DNA from: Candidatus Methanomethylophilaceae archaeon
GTDB lineage: Archaea > Thermoplasmatota > Thermoplasmata > Methanomassiliicoccales > Methanomethylophilaceae
Direction of reading: 5' to 3'
DNA length: 39,986 bases
NCBI GenBank assembly: GCA_017461225.1
Contig: JAFTYV010000003.1
Span: forward strand, 1 to 39,986
In this document: positions 9,493-16,999 of the stretch, piece after piece
How positions within the stretch are numbered: the stretch's first letter is position 1
How the letters are laid out: each line of letters opens with the position of its first letter
Program-made: the position numbers and the translations under genes
Notes under the pieces: generated by a model
The model's database searches: none
What the model saw: only the letters and a program-made list of their open reading frames with translations
Told to the model about the DNA's origin: nothing

Positions 9493-9587
9493 GTTCCATT
9501 TTCAAACGGTTCCCATCGCGTCATCCCGCGACAGGCAAGTCGATCCACGGTTGTGCATCCGAAACAGGATCGCGATGTCCGAAGGTA

Positions 9588-9983
9588 TCACATGCGGGGG
9601 CAGCGCTCACCCGCGAGGCTGACCTTCACGGTGTCGATGACCGTGGCCACGGAGATCCCCGTGTCGATGGAGATCCTCACGCATCCCATCCCGTTCTTGT
9701 AGAGGTTCACGATCATCTTCGACTTGTCGTCCTCGTAGGATTTGAAGAGCTTGCGTTCCCTGGAGGATCCGGTGATCCACGAGCGTGTCTTGCAGGACGG
9801 ACATCTCAGAGGGGTGCCCTCGGAGCGTGAGAACCATCTGTGGCCGCACATGGCACAGGAGTGGGTGGTGGACTGGTCGGACCAGTGGTACGTACCGCAG
9901 GAGGGGCACCTGAGGGGCAGTTCCTTCAGGCTTATCCAGTTGTGACCGCATCTTCCGCACGTCTTCTCTTCGCCCTCCATCAT
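9588..9983 (-). CDS. Double zinc-ribbon protein with C-terminal helix-turn-helix (131 aa)
   Basis: Probable DNA-binding protein, function unknown. Two treble-clef/zinc-ribbon units use C9-C12/C26-C29 and C43-C46/C61-C64, each as CxxCG...CPSC. From about residue 85 a helical segment MIVNLYKNGMGCVRISIDTGISVATVIDTV has the shape of a homeodomain-like or transposase-type HTH. There is no membrane segment. The start is one of two adjacent ATGs (9983 or 9980), after a TATA box at 10020-10030. An inverted repeat at 9994-10010 lies between promoter and start and could be its own operator. The gene is monocistronic. Confidence 0.8.
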   Translation of the reverse strand: MMEGEEKTCGRCGHNWISLKELPLRCPSCGTYHWSDQSTTHSCAMCGHRWFSRSEGTPLRCPSCKTRSWITGSSRERKLFKSYEDDKSKMIVNLYKNGMGCVRISIDTGISVATVIDTVKVSLAGERCPRM

Positions 9984-9993
9984 CTATCACCAG

Positions 9994-10030
9994 TTGGATG
10001 TATTATCCAATCGTAACATGGTATATAAAT
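9994..10030 (-). promoter_or_regulatory. TATA box and TTGGAT-ATCCAA inverted repeat of the zinc-ribbon gene
   Basis: Minus-strand ATTTATATACC (10020-10030) is a good archaeal TATA box. TTGGAT (9994-9999) and ATCCAA (10005-10010) are perfect arms around a 5-nt centre and cover the expected transcription start. Confidence 0.55.
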
Positions 10031-10169
10031 CCTTTCTGAAGCACGAGGAAAGATGGTGAAAACTATCCATTCCCATCCAAGATTTCCGGAATCGGCGGAT
10101 GGTACTGGCCTATGGAAACAGGTAGTGCGGTGGGGTGACGGGGCACCGCGACCCCGTTGGATGTTTGGT

Positions 10170-10189
10170 CGGGCGGAAATGGCCGCCCG
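10170..10189 (-). terminator. Terminator hairpin after the acidic protein gene
   Basis: CGGGCGG (10170-10176) pairs with CCGCCCG (10183-10189). It lies just past the stop of the minus-strand gene at 10194. The stretch 10031-10165 upstream of it shows no gene; it holds a weaker GGGGT/ACCCC pairing near 10133-10155. Confidence 0.55.
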
Positions 10190-10193
10190 GGGA

Positions 10194-10652
10194 TCAGTCC
10201 ATCTCCTCGTAGATCTCGGAGACGTACTCCGCGGGGCAGGAGACGAGGAACTCGTCGAACTCCTCGCTGATGACCTGCATGCCGAAGGGGTGGCCCTCGT
10301 GCATGATGAAGACGGTCATCGCGTAGGGCTCGTCCCAGTCCTGTGCGATGATGGTGTCGTTGTGCTCGAGGATGGTCCTCTCGGCCTCCTCCGCATCGTC
10401 ACCGAAGATCTCCTCGAGGTCGAAGTCCTCGGGGTTGACGACGAGGTCCTCGGGCTCGATGTAGTCGTACTCGACGAAGACGACCTTGGCACCGACGGCC
10501 TCGGCCAGGTCCCTGACGTCCTCGAGGGTGTTGTCACCGACGATGACGGGTCCCTCGCCCTCGCCGAAAGCATCGCTGACCTCGAAGGCGCGGACGCCCG
10601 CACCGTCGAAGAAGTTCCTCACATCCTCCAAGGATTTGATTCCATCAGTCAT
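10194..10652 (-). CDS. Acidic protein of unknown function (152 aa)
   Basis: Not recognised. The protein MTDGIKSLEDVRNFFDGAGVRAF... is highly acidic (for example PEDFDLEEIFGDDAEEAER and a C-terminal EEFDEFLVSCPAEYVSEIYEEMD), with one Cys near the end and no signal peptide or membrane segment. Alternating hydrophobic strands (GPVIVGDN, KVVFVEYDYI, YAMTVFIMHEGHPFGMQVI) suggest a compact alpha/beta cytoplasmic fold. The frame is open further upstream, but a TATA box at 10672-10682 places the transcription start at the MTDG codon, so the message is probably leaderless. It has its own promoter and terminator. Confidence 0.8.
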   Translation of the reverse strand: MTDGIKSLEDVRNFFDGAGVRAFEVSDAFGEGEGPVIVGDNTLEDVRDLAEAVGAKVVFVEYDYIEPEDLVVNPEDFDLEEIFGDDAEEAERTILEHNDTIIAQDWDEPYAMTVFIMHEGHPFGMQVISEEFDEFLVSCPAEYVSEIYEEMD

Positions 10653-10983
10653 GGCGAGTGGATGGCCCCACCGTAATAAAGATGATTCCACGGTGGTGAG
10701 TCTGGGGAGGTCGTGGATCCGGACACTTGTTGCTGATCACGTATCCGTTCCACATCCGATGTACACACAGCTGCCTTTATCCAAAAGTAATTATTTCTTA
10801 CTTTTGTTTCAAAAGTGATTTTTCTATACTTCTGATGTCGGATGCACCCTTCACGGGGTGCACGGAGGCTGCCACCTGCCGGTTGTCGGTTCCATCATCC
10901 GTGTATGTAGAAGGTGTCGGTGAGAAGGCAGTGCAGAGAGATGAAGGGTTTGGACGGGCGGCCCGGGCCGCCCGTCGTCCGCA
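10653..10983. other. 331-bp intergenic region with an AT-rich inverted repeat
   Basis: No convincing gene. At the left end is the TATA box of the acidic-protein gene (10672-10682, minus). An AT-rich island at about 10776-10833 contains CAAAAGTAA (10782-10790) and TTACTTTTG (10798-10806), perfect 9-nt arms around a 7-nt loop, and a third CAAAAGT copy beginning at about 10810. A GTGCA-containing hairpin follows near 10842-10862. The right end holds the terminator of the BspA-like gene. A 91-codon plus-strand frame crosses the region but has no coding character. Confidence 0.5.
10953..10976 (-). terminator. Terminator hairpin of the BspA-like gene (24-bp perfect palindrome)
   Basis: A perfect 24-bp palindrome of GACGGGCGGCCC and its complement ends 7 nt after the stop codon of the minus-strand gene. 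As RNA it forms a very stable GC stem. Confidence 0.6.
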
Positions 10984-13605
10984 TCAGCGGAACTTGGTGT
11001 AGGCGAACACGCCGACAACGGCGATCAGAACGACCACGGCCACGATAAGCCAGAGGGACGGGCCGTCGTCACCGTCGTCCTCGACCTCCGACCAGGTGGC
11101 CGTCAGGGTGAGGTCGCCGGCGGGCATGGTGGCGGGGACGGAGGGGGACCATCCCTCGAACTTGTAGCCACTGCGGCTGGGCTTCTTGGGTTCCTTGACC
11201 TCAGCCCCGTACTCGTAGGTGACCGGGTCCATCTCCGAGCCACCGGCGGTGTCGAAGGACAGCGTGTAGCTGTTGATGGTCCAGGTGGCCGTGAGGGTCA
11301 GGTCACCGGTGACGTCGGTTGCGAAGTCGTACGCGGTGTCACCGAGCATCCACTGGACGAAGGTGTATCCGGTCTTCACAGGGTCCTCCGGCTCGGTCAC
11401 ATCGGATCCGTGCTCCACTGTGGCCTTGCCGATGGAGGAGCCGCCGGCGGTGTCGAATGTGACATCGTACCTGTTGATGTCCCAGGTCGCGGTGAGCGCC
11501 AGGTCGCCGACGGAACCGGCGGCGATGGATTCGAACTTGGTGGTCCCGGAGTACCATCCCTTGAACGTGTACCCCTCCTTGGTCGGGGAGGCCAGCGACA
11601 CGGCGGACTCCACGGTGTACGAGGATGCGTTGGGCGTGGCGATGGTGCCGCCCGCGAGGTCGTAGGTGATGTAGTACGTCAGTGCGTTGCTCATGGCCGC
11701 CTTCTTGGTTGCGGTGTCGACGGTGAACTGGCGTCCGGAGATGTCGGTGATATCCGATCCGTCGGTCGCGGTGAAGTCGACTCCGAGTGCGGTCTCCCAT
11801 ACGGTGATGGATGAGGAACCGAGCTTGGCGTCGATCACGATGGTCTCGAGGTTGTTGCCGTTGAAGGCACCTGCGCCGATGCTGTCGACATCGCCGAGGA
11901 TCTTCAGGGACTTGAGTCCGGTGCATCCTCCGAACGCCCTGAGGCCCACCTCCCCGACGGATGCGGGGATCTCGAGAGATTCGACACCGCTGCATTGGTA
12001 GAGCGCGAACGATCCGATCGATATGATGCCGTCGGGTATGGTGACGGTGTCCTCGGCAGAGGGGTAGGCGACAACCGCGGTCTTCCCGACATCGGTGAGG
12101 ATCGCACCCTCGGACACGGTGGAGAAGTGGCGACTCTCGGAACCGACGGTGAACTTCGCCTTGACACAACCGGTGAAGGCGTTGTCGCCGATGCTCGTGA
12201 CCGATGAGGGGATGGACACGGATGTCAGGGAAGAGCAGAATGCGAAGGCGTTCTCCCCGATGGACCTGACGTTCTCCCCGATGGTGACGGAGGTGATCGA
12301 TGTGCACTGGTAGAACGCGTTCTTGGAGATGGACTCCACCGGGTGACCCAGGTATGTGCCGGGTATTGTCACAGAACCGGTGCGGGTCTTGTCGCATGCG
12401 GTGACGGTCATGGTGTCGTCTGGGTTGAGCACGTAGGTGACCCCGTCCATGATCATGGAGGACAGTGTTGTGACGGTCTTGTCGGTCCAGTCTATGCTGA
12501 CGACCTTGCCCCTCAGCTGCGTGTCGGCGATGGGGGCCTCACCGTCCTTCATCGTGAATCCGTCTCCGAATGCGGCGGCGGTCACGCTCTCGATGGTCTC
12601 GTTGAACTTGATCGTGGATATCTTGTCCTGGAGTTGGAAGGCGTTCTCCATCACCGATTTGACGGTGTACGTGGAGGATCCAAGGGACACCTCGTCGGGG
12701 ATGATGACGTCGGTTGTCGTGTCCAGGTCGTCGTAGTCCTTGATGGAGGCGTCACCGTTCTCGATGGCGTAGGTCGTCGGACCCAGGATGAGCTCAGTTA
12801 TGTTGCATCCCTCGAAGGAATCTGATTCCACATCGGTGGAGGGGTCGATCGTGACCTTCGCTAGTGCGGCGCATCCCTCGAACGCGGAACTGTCCACATG
12901 GGTCACGTTGGATCCGATGGTGACCGATCTCAGGTCCGTCAGACCCTTGAACGCCTCGGGGCCTATGGCGGTCACACCGGTGTCGATCACCACATCGTCC
13001 CCGGTCCCCCAGACGACCGTGGAGGAGGTCCCGGAGATCGCTAGCAGCGTCTTCGTGCCGGTGGAGAACCTGTCGTTGGACTGGTCGATGTTGAACACCA
13101 CTCCCGCAGGGCATCCGAGGAACGGGTTCACGCCCATGGAGGTCAGGCCCTTCCCGATGTTCACGGTTGTGAGTGCGGAGCAGCCTGCGAAGGCATGGTC
13201 CCCGATGGACCTGACGCCGTCGGGGATGGTGACGGTCCCCAGGATCCTGCATCCGTTGAACGTATCATCGCCGATGGATGTCACGTTGGGCCCTATGGTG
13301 ACCTCTTCGAGTGTGGTGATGTCCTTGAACGCCCCGTCGCCGATGGCGGTGACGTCGTAGGTCGTGTTGCCCTTGGTGACGGTCGCGGGGATCGTCGCCT
13401 TGGTCCCGGTGTAGGTGCCTTTGATGACGGTCGCCGTGTGGAGGTTCTCGTCGTAGCTGTATTCGATGGTTATGACTATTGGTGTCGCGGCAGGTTCCGT
13501 CCCCTCTGCGTCCACTGGAGGACACAGCATCAGGAGACCGACCGCGAGGACGGCGACCATGGCGATTGCCAGGCTCCGCTGATACGAGTGCTTTCCTGTT
13601 CCCAT
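10984..13605 (-). CDS. Secreted BspA-type leucine-rich-repeat protein with InlB-type repeats and C-terminal membrane anchor (873 aa)
   Basis: Cell-surface protein, probably for adhesion or matrix contact. Residues 1-33 are a Sec signal peptide (basic MGTGKHSYQR, hydrophobic core, cleavage near VDAEG). From about 80 to 620 it carries many LRR_5/BspA repeats of the form TSIGDxAFxGCxxLxxVxIPxxVxSIGxxAF. Three Listeria/Bacteroides (InlB B) repeats follow, each with a FDTAGGS or YDLAGGT start and a GYTFKGW-type core ending in LTATW. After an acidic EVEDDGDDGPS spacer comes one membrane helix (LWLIVAVVVLIAVVGVFAY) with a short KFR tail. Such proteins are expanded in gut-associated archaea and bacteria. 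Monocistronic, with its own promoter and terminator. Confidence 0.9.
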   Translation of the reverse strand: MGTGKHSYQRSLAIAMVAVLAVGLLMLCPPVDAEGTEPAATPIVITIEYSYDENLHTATVIKGTYTGTKATIPATVTKGNTTYDVTAIGDGAFKDITTLEEVTIGPNVTSIGDDTFNGCRILGTVTIPDGVRSIGDHAFAGCSALTTVNIGKGLTSMGVNPFLGCPAGVVFNIDQSNDRFSTGTKTLLAISGTSSTVVWGTGDDVVIDTGVTAIGPEAFKGLTDLRSVTIGSNVTHVDSSAFEGCAALAKVTIDPSTDVESDSFEGCNITELILGPTTYAIENGDASIKDYDDLDTTTDVIIPDEVSLGSSTYTVKSVMENAFQLQDKISTIKFNETIESVTAAAFGDGFTMKDGEAPIADTQLRGKVVSIDWTDKTVTTLSSMIMDGVTYVLNPDDTMTVTACDKTRTGSVTIPGTYLGHPVESISKNAFYQCTSITSVTIGENVRSIGENAFAFCSSLTSVSIPSSVTSIGDNAFTGCVKAKFTVGSESRHFSTVSEGAILTDVGKTAVVAYPSAEDTVTIPDGIISIGSFALYQCSGVESLEIPASVGEVGLRAFGGCTGLKSLKILGDVDSIGAGAFNGNNLETIVIDAKLGSSSITVWETALGVDFTATDGSDITDISGRQFTVDTATKKAAMSNALTYYITYDLAGGTIATPNASSYTVESAVSLASPTKEGYTFKGWYSGTTKFESIAAGSVGDLALTATWDINRYDVTFDTAGGSSIGKATVEHGSDVTEPEDPVKTGYTFVQWMLGDTAYDFATDVTGDLTLTATWTINSYTLSFDTAGGSEMDPVTYEYGAEVKEPKKPSRSGYKFEGWSPSVPATMPAGDLTLTATWSEVEDDGDDGPSLWLIVAVVVLIAVVGVFAYTKFR

Positions 13606-13623
13606 CCTTGTTATACCCCCGTG

Positions 13624-13640
13624 CCGGACGCCTGGTCCGG
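13624..13640 (-). terminator. Hairpin after the 513-residue orphan gene
   Basis: CCGGAC (13624-13629) pairs with GTCCGG (13635-13640). It lies about 80 nt after the stop of the minus-strand orphan and within the leader of the BspA-like gene, so it could be a terminator or a leader structure. Confidence 0.3.
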
Positions 13641-13663
13641 AGGGTCAACGACATTCGTTACAA

Positions 13664-13703
13664 TCGTTAGAACGACGTACGACGTACTCTTTCATAAGGA
13701 TAT
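13664..13703 (-). promoter_or_regulatory. BspA-like gene promoter with short repeats
   Basis: A TATA-like minus-strand CCTTATGAAAG lies at about 13690-13700. Just downstream are a tandem GACGTAC pair (13674-13687) and a palindrome TCGTTAGAACGA (13664-13675) near the expected transcription start. The leader would be about 60 nt. Confidence 0.4.
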
Positions 13704-13721
13704 GGTTAACGAAAGACGTCA

Positions 13722-15263
13722 TCACAGGGACCAGTCGGAATCCGTGATGGTCTTGACGAACCAGATGCTCTGGCCCGGGGAGGAGACGGAGCCGACGATG
13801 GTGTCGGCATCCACGTTGCGGGACCTCATGATCCTCGTCCCGGCACCGTTGCGGTTGCGTGTCTTCTTCACGCGGACGAATGCGCAGTCCCTCCAGTACG
13901 TTATGGACTCGATGGTCCAGCGGGACGCGATGAGCGCCCTCATCTCCTCGCAGCGGGGGGACGTGTCGGTCACGGTGCCGTGGGAGAGGGAGAACACGCC
14001 GGTGCATCCGGAGGAACCCATCTCCATGGACCTGTACAGCAGGTCCAGCTCGTCACCCTGTCCGACGAGGTCCGAGACGATGTGCCTGGCCCTCCTGCCC
14101 TCCTCCAGGAGCCTCTGCCTGGAGCGGCGGACGTCGTCCACGGTGAAGAATATCATGCCGTGCATCAGGAGTCCGGCTACGGTGTCGAAGTTGTGCTCCC
14201 TGGTGTCGCATACGGCCATTATGTTGCGTCCCGAAGAGCCCACGTGGCGGGCGCAGGCTCCGATCACGGCGGAGTTCCTGCAGTGGGGGTCCAGGATCGG
14301 CCCCTTGCCGTCGGCGTCCAGGAGCGTGGCCATGACCTCGGCCCTGACGGGGAGCTCCGGGTCGGCCACCATGTGGTTGAGCAGCTGGTGGTACATCCAG
14401 ACCGGTACCGCCAGCTCGGTGTCGATGAAACGGGATATCCCCTTCAGGTTGGTGACGCCCACGCGTCCGACCGCGGTCAGGTCCCTGATGACCTCCTTGA
14501 GTATGGTCTTGGACTCGCGGGGTATGACGGTGTAGGGCTCCCCGCGTGTGACCCATGACATGGCGCACTCGCGGAAGACCGACGGGTCGACCGCGTCCTG
14601 CGTGAGGGTCCTGGAGAAGTACGGGTTGCCCATGGCGAGCAGCACGACCGTCACGGTCTGCATCAGGCGCTCCTCCGGCACCCTCCACTTCCTGAGCTTC
14701 TCCAGGAGCGCGGATGCCTGTGCGGAGAGGTCCGGGAACCTGGACCTGCGCAGCTCGAGCAGCGAGGTGCACGTGCGGGTGTAGTCACCGATGTTCCTGG
14801 GTGAGAGCTGGGAGAAGTCGTCCATGACGGGCATGCGGACGACCTCGCCGATCCCGACCTGCGCATAGTAGGGACGGAGTGTGAACCTGCCGTCGGCGTC
14901 CATCGAGCACCCGATGGAGACGATGTGGGCGATGTCCCCTCCGACCATGCCGGCGGCGAGCAGTCTGGCGGTGGCCAGTGCGCCGTTCTCGGCCCTGGCC
15001 CCGGAGACCAGCGGGTTGTCGAGCGGCAACGGGCAGCTGAAGGGGGACTGCATGTCGCCCCACGTGACCTGGTTCCCGGTGCCGTACCTGTTGCAGACGA
15101 CGACCATGCAGTCGTCGACCACGGAGAACGCGTCGGCGGAGTCGGACCTGTCGTCGCAGAGGATGCGGTCCACCGGCGGGAAATCGCACCTGTCGAACCC
15201 CACTGTCAGTCCCGCGTCCTCCATCATGCGGCGGACGATGTAGTCGACGTCCCTGTCTATCAT
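13722..15263 (-). CDS. Conserved-looking protein of unknown function (513 aa)
   Basis: I do not recognise this family. The protein begins MIDRDVDYIVRRMMEDAGLTVGF and is mixed alpha/beta and soluble, without signal peptide or clear membrane helix. Notable segments are VWMYHQLLNHMVADPELPVRAEVMATLLDADGKGPILDPHCRN, GRNIMAVCDTREHNFDTVAGLLMHGMIFFTVDD and a helical RSRQRLLEEGRRARHIVSDL. Scattered Cys and His residues occur but no tight metal motif. The same frame stays open far upstream through the aminotransferase gene, but in that stretch it reads an Arg/Gly-rich shadow; the ATG at 15263 follows a GGGGG purine tract and lies 20 nt after the aminotransferase stop, so the two are probably cotranscribed. 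Confidence 0.75.
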   Translation of the reverse strand: MIDRDVDYIVRRMMEDAGLTVGFDRCDFPPVDRILCDDRSDSADAFSVVDDCMVVVCNRYGTGNQVTWGDMQSPFSCPLPLDNPLVSGARAENGALATARLLAAGMVGGDIAHIVSIGCSMDADGRFTLRPYYAQVGIGEVVRMPVMDDFSQLSPRNIGDYTRTCTSLLELRRSRFPDLSAQASALLEKLRKWRVPEERLMQTVTVVLLAMGNPYFSRTLTQDAVDPSVFRECAMSWVTRGEPYTVIPRESKTILKEVIRDLTAVGRVGVTNLKGISRFIDTELAVPVWMYHQLLNHMVADPELPVRAEVMATLLDADGKGPILDPHCRNSAVIGACARHVGSSGRNIMAVCDTREHNFDTVAGLLMHGMIFFTVDDVRRSRQRLLEEGRRARHIVSDLVGQGDELDLLYRSMEMGSSGCTGVFSLSHGTVTDTSPRCEEMRALIASRWTIESITYWRDCAFVRVKKTRNRNGAGTRIMRSRNVDADTIVGSVSSPGQSIWFVKTITDSDWSL

Positions 15264-15283
15264 CGGAAACCGTCCCCCTTGGT

Positions 15284-16495
15284 TCAGGCGACCCTTCTGG
15301 CGATGAACCTCTCGGTCTTGTCGAAGGCCTCCTCGAGCACCTCCATGGGCGGGAGGAGCAACGAGCGGACGTGGTCCCTTCCGAACTCCTGGCAGAACCC
15401 GGATCCCTGGACCATGACGACCCCCTCCTCGGCGATGAGGTCGAGGACGAACTCCATGTCGGTCCTCCAGGGGGTCCCCTTGAGGTCTATCCTCGGGAAC
15501 ATGTAGAGGGCACCCTTCGCCCTGCGGGTGGACATGCAGGGGATCTCGTTGAGCCTCTTGTAGGTGAAGTCGGCCCTCTCCCTCAGCTTCCTGTTCATGT
15601 CCACGATGTAGTCCTGGGGCCCCTGGAGCGATGCCCTGGCGGCCGCCTGGCAGGGGACGTTGGGGCATATCCTGGCCCTGAGCTGTTTCATGAACCCCTC
15701 GCGGATCTCGTCCATGAGTCCGTCCCCGTCCATGAAGTAGCAGTAGCCCATCCTCCATCCGGGCATCAGGTTGACCTTGGAGAAACCGTTGAGGATGATG
15801 CGCGGGACGTCCGATGGGAGTCTGGACATCGAGAAGAACTCCCCGTCGAAGACGATCTTGTCGTAGATCTCGTCGGAGATCAGGGGTATGCCGTACTCGG
15901 CGGCGACGTCGCCCATCTCCCTGAGGTCGGACTCGCTGTAGACGGATCCCGTCGGGTTGTTGGGGTTGATGACGACCAGCGCCTTCGTGCTGTCGGTGAT
16001 CCTTTTCCTGATCATGTCGACGTCGGGCCTCCAGTCCTCCTCCTCGATCATCCTGTAGGGGACGACGCGGCCCTCGTAGAAGTTGATGTACTGTGCGTAC
16101 GACGGGTAACCCGGTCCGGGCACCAGCACCTCGTCGCCGGGTTCGAGGAACGTGCCCATCAGCAGGTTGATGCACTCGCTCACACCGCTGGTGACGTAGA
16201 CGTCGTCGGATGTGATGCGGATGCCGTTCTTCTCGAACTCCCTCTCGACGATGGCCTCCCTCAGGTCTATGTCGCCCTGGGAGTCCCCGTATCCGTTGTC
16301 GACCTCGTCGACAGCGCGCCTGAGTGTGGCCTTGAAGTACTCGGGTGTCTCGAAGTCCCACTTGTTGGGGTCCCCGATGTTGAGGCTCAGGAGCTTCTTC
16401 CCCGCTTTGGCTGCCGCGGCGGCCGGGACGGTGACCTCACGTATCGCGTAGTTCATTCCCATCGACCTTCTCGAAGCCTTGATCCTCTTCTTCAT
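15284..16495 (-). CDS. Class I/II PLP-dependent aminotransferase (403 aa)
   Basis: Fold-type I aminotransferase of the AspC/AlaT group. SLNIGDPNKWDFETP (substrate carboxylate loop), VTSGVSECINLLMGTFLEPGDEVLVPGPGYPSY, INPNNPTGSVYS (177-188), SDEIYDKIVFDG and the PLP lysine motif NGFSKVNLMPGWRMGY with K240 and R248 are visible. The length is normal. It most resembles archaeal alanine/aspartate aminotransferases; substrate cannot be fixed from sequence alone. A TATA box lies about 30 nt before the start. The downstream orphan gene follows after 20 nt. Confidence 0.92.
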   Translation of the reverse strand: MKKRIKASRRSMGMNYAIREVTVPAAAAAKAGKKLLSLNIGDPNKWDFETPEYFKATLRRAVDEVDNGYGDSQGDIDLREAIVEREFEKNGIRITSDDVYVTSGVSECINLLMGTFLEPGDEVLVPGPGYPSYAQYINFYEGRVVPYRMIEEEDWRPDVDMIRKRITDSTKALVVINPNNPTGSVYSESDLREMGDVAAEYGIPLISDEIYDKIVFDGEFFSMSRLPSDVPRIILNGFSKVNLMPGWRMGYCYFMDGDGLMDEIREGFMKQLRARICPNVPCQAAARASLQGPQDYIVDMNRKLRERADFTYKRLNEIPCMSTRRAKGALYMFPRIDLKGTPWRTDMEFVLDLIAEEGVVMVQGSGFCQEFGRDHVRSLLLPPMEVLEEAFDKTERFIARRVA

Positions 16496-16521
16496 AAGCT
16501 ATCGCCGGTGGATGGATGGGC

Positions 16522-16533
16522 GGATATAAAAAT
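16522..16533 (-). promoter_or_regulatory. TATA box of the aminotransferase unit
   Basis: Minus-strand ATTTTTATATCC, about 30 nt before the ATG at 16495. Confidence 0.6.
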
Positions 16534-16554
16534 GGTTCAACGGTGGTTTTTCGG

Positions 16555-16580
16555 GGGCACCCCCCGCACGGAGGGTGCCC
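16555..16580 (-). terminator. Terminator hairpin after the small conserved protein
   Basis: GGGCACCC (16555-16562) pairs perfectly with GGGTGCCC (16573-16580). On the minus strand it is followed by CCCCGAAAAACC. Confidence 0.6.
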
Positions 16581-16590
16581 GGACGCCGGA

Positions 16591-16911
16591 TCACTCGATG
16601 GTGAAGCTGACGTCCTTCTTCAGTCCGAGGCCGCCCGCGACCTCGATGGACTTGATGATGCCCGAGGGGACGGGGCAGGCGGTGTGCCTGATGTTCTCCG
16701 TGGCCCAGGCGTAGACCTTGCTCTCGTTGAAGGGGGCGCCGACCTCCTCCCAGGAGACGATGTCGGTGGGGAGGGGGTTCTTGCCGACCATGGGGCAGTC
16801 CGTCTCGATGGAGACGAGGACGGTCATCCCGTCGTCGTTCTGCTTGGTCGTGATCTTCGTGGTCTTGCCGCATACGCCGGCCTTGACTGTGACTGTGCAT
16901 TCTCCTGCCAT
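16591..16911 (-). CDS. Small conserved cysteine-containing protein of unknown function (106 aa)
   Basis: Starts MAGECTVTVKAGVCGKTTKITTKQNDDGMTVLVSIETDCPMV. This resembles a family of roughly 100-residue proteins in methanogens and strict anaerobes that share a V.AG.CG..T.I opening and internal conserved Cys residues (here C5, C14, C39 and C79). Function is not known to me; the Cys pattern suggests a redox or metal role. It has no signal or membrane segment. A GTG three codons upstream (16920) is an alternative start. It has its own promoter region at 16940-16975 and a strong terminator. Confidence 0.75.
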   Translation of the reverse strand: MAGECTVTVKAGVCGKTTKITTKQNDDGMTVLVSIETDCPMVGKNPLPTDIVSWEEVGAPFNESKVYAWATENIRHTACPVPSGIIKSIEVAGGLGLKKDVSFTIE

Positions 16912-16999
16912 CTTGTTCACTGGGAACGGGTTGGATGTGTCCGTTGAAAAGGATGACGTAAGATTCCAGATGTATTAACATCTGTTAGGCATCCAACGG

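Noticed and set aside
10727-11002. A 91-codon plus-strand frame between the acidic-protein and BspA-like genes.
   Set aside because: It crosses the terminator palindrome of the BspA-like gene, has no ribosome site and reads through an AT-rich inverted repeat; it shows no coding character.
11273-13360. Internal repeats in the BspA-like gene considered as a CRISPR array or DNA repeat element.
   Set aside because: The repetition is protein-level leucine-rich and InlB repeats with divergent DNA; there is no constant repeat with unique spacers.
13722-16361. An 879-codon minus-strand frame joining the orphan protein to sequence over the aminotransferase gene.
   Set aside because: The upstream portion is a shadow frame of the aminotransferase; the orphan starts at 15263 with a purine-rich ribosome site.
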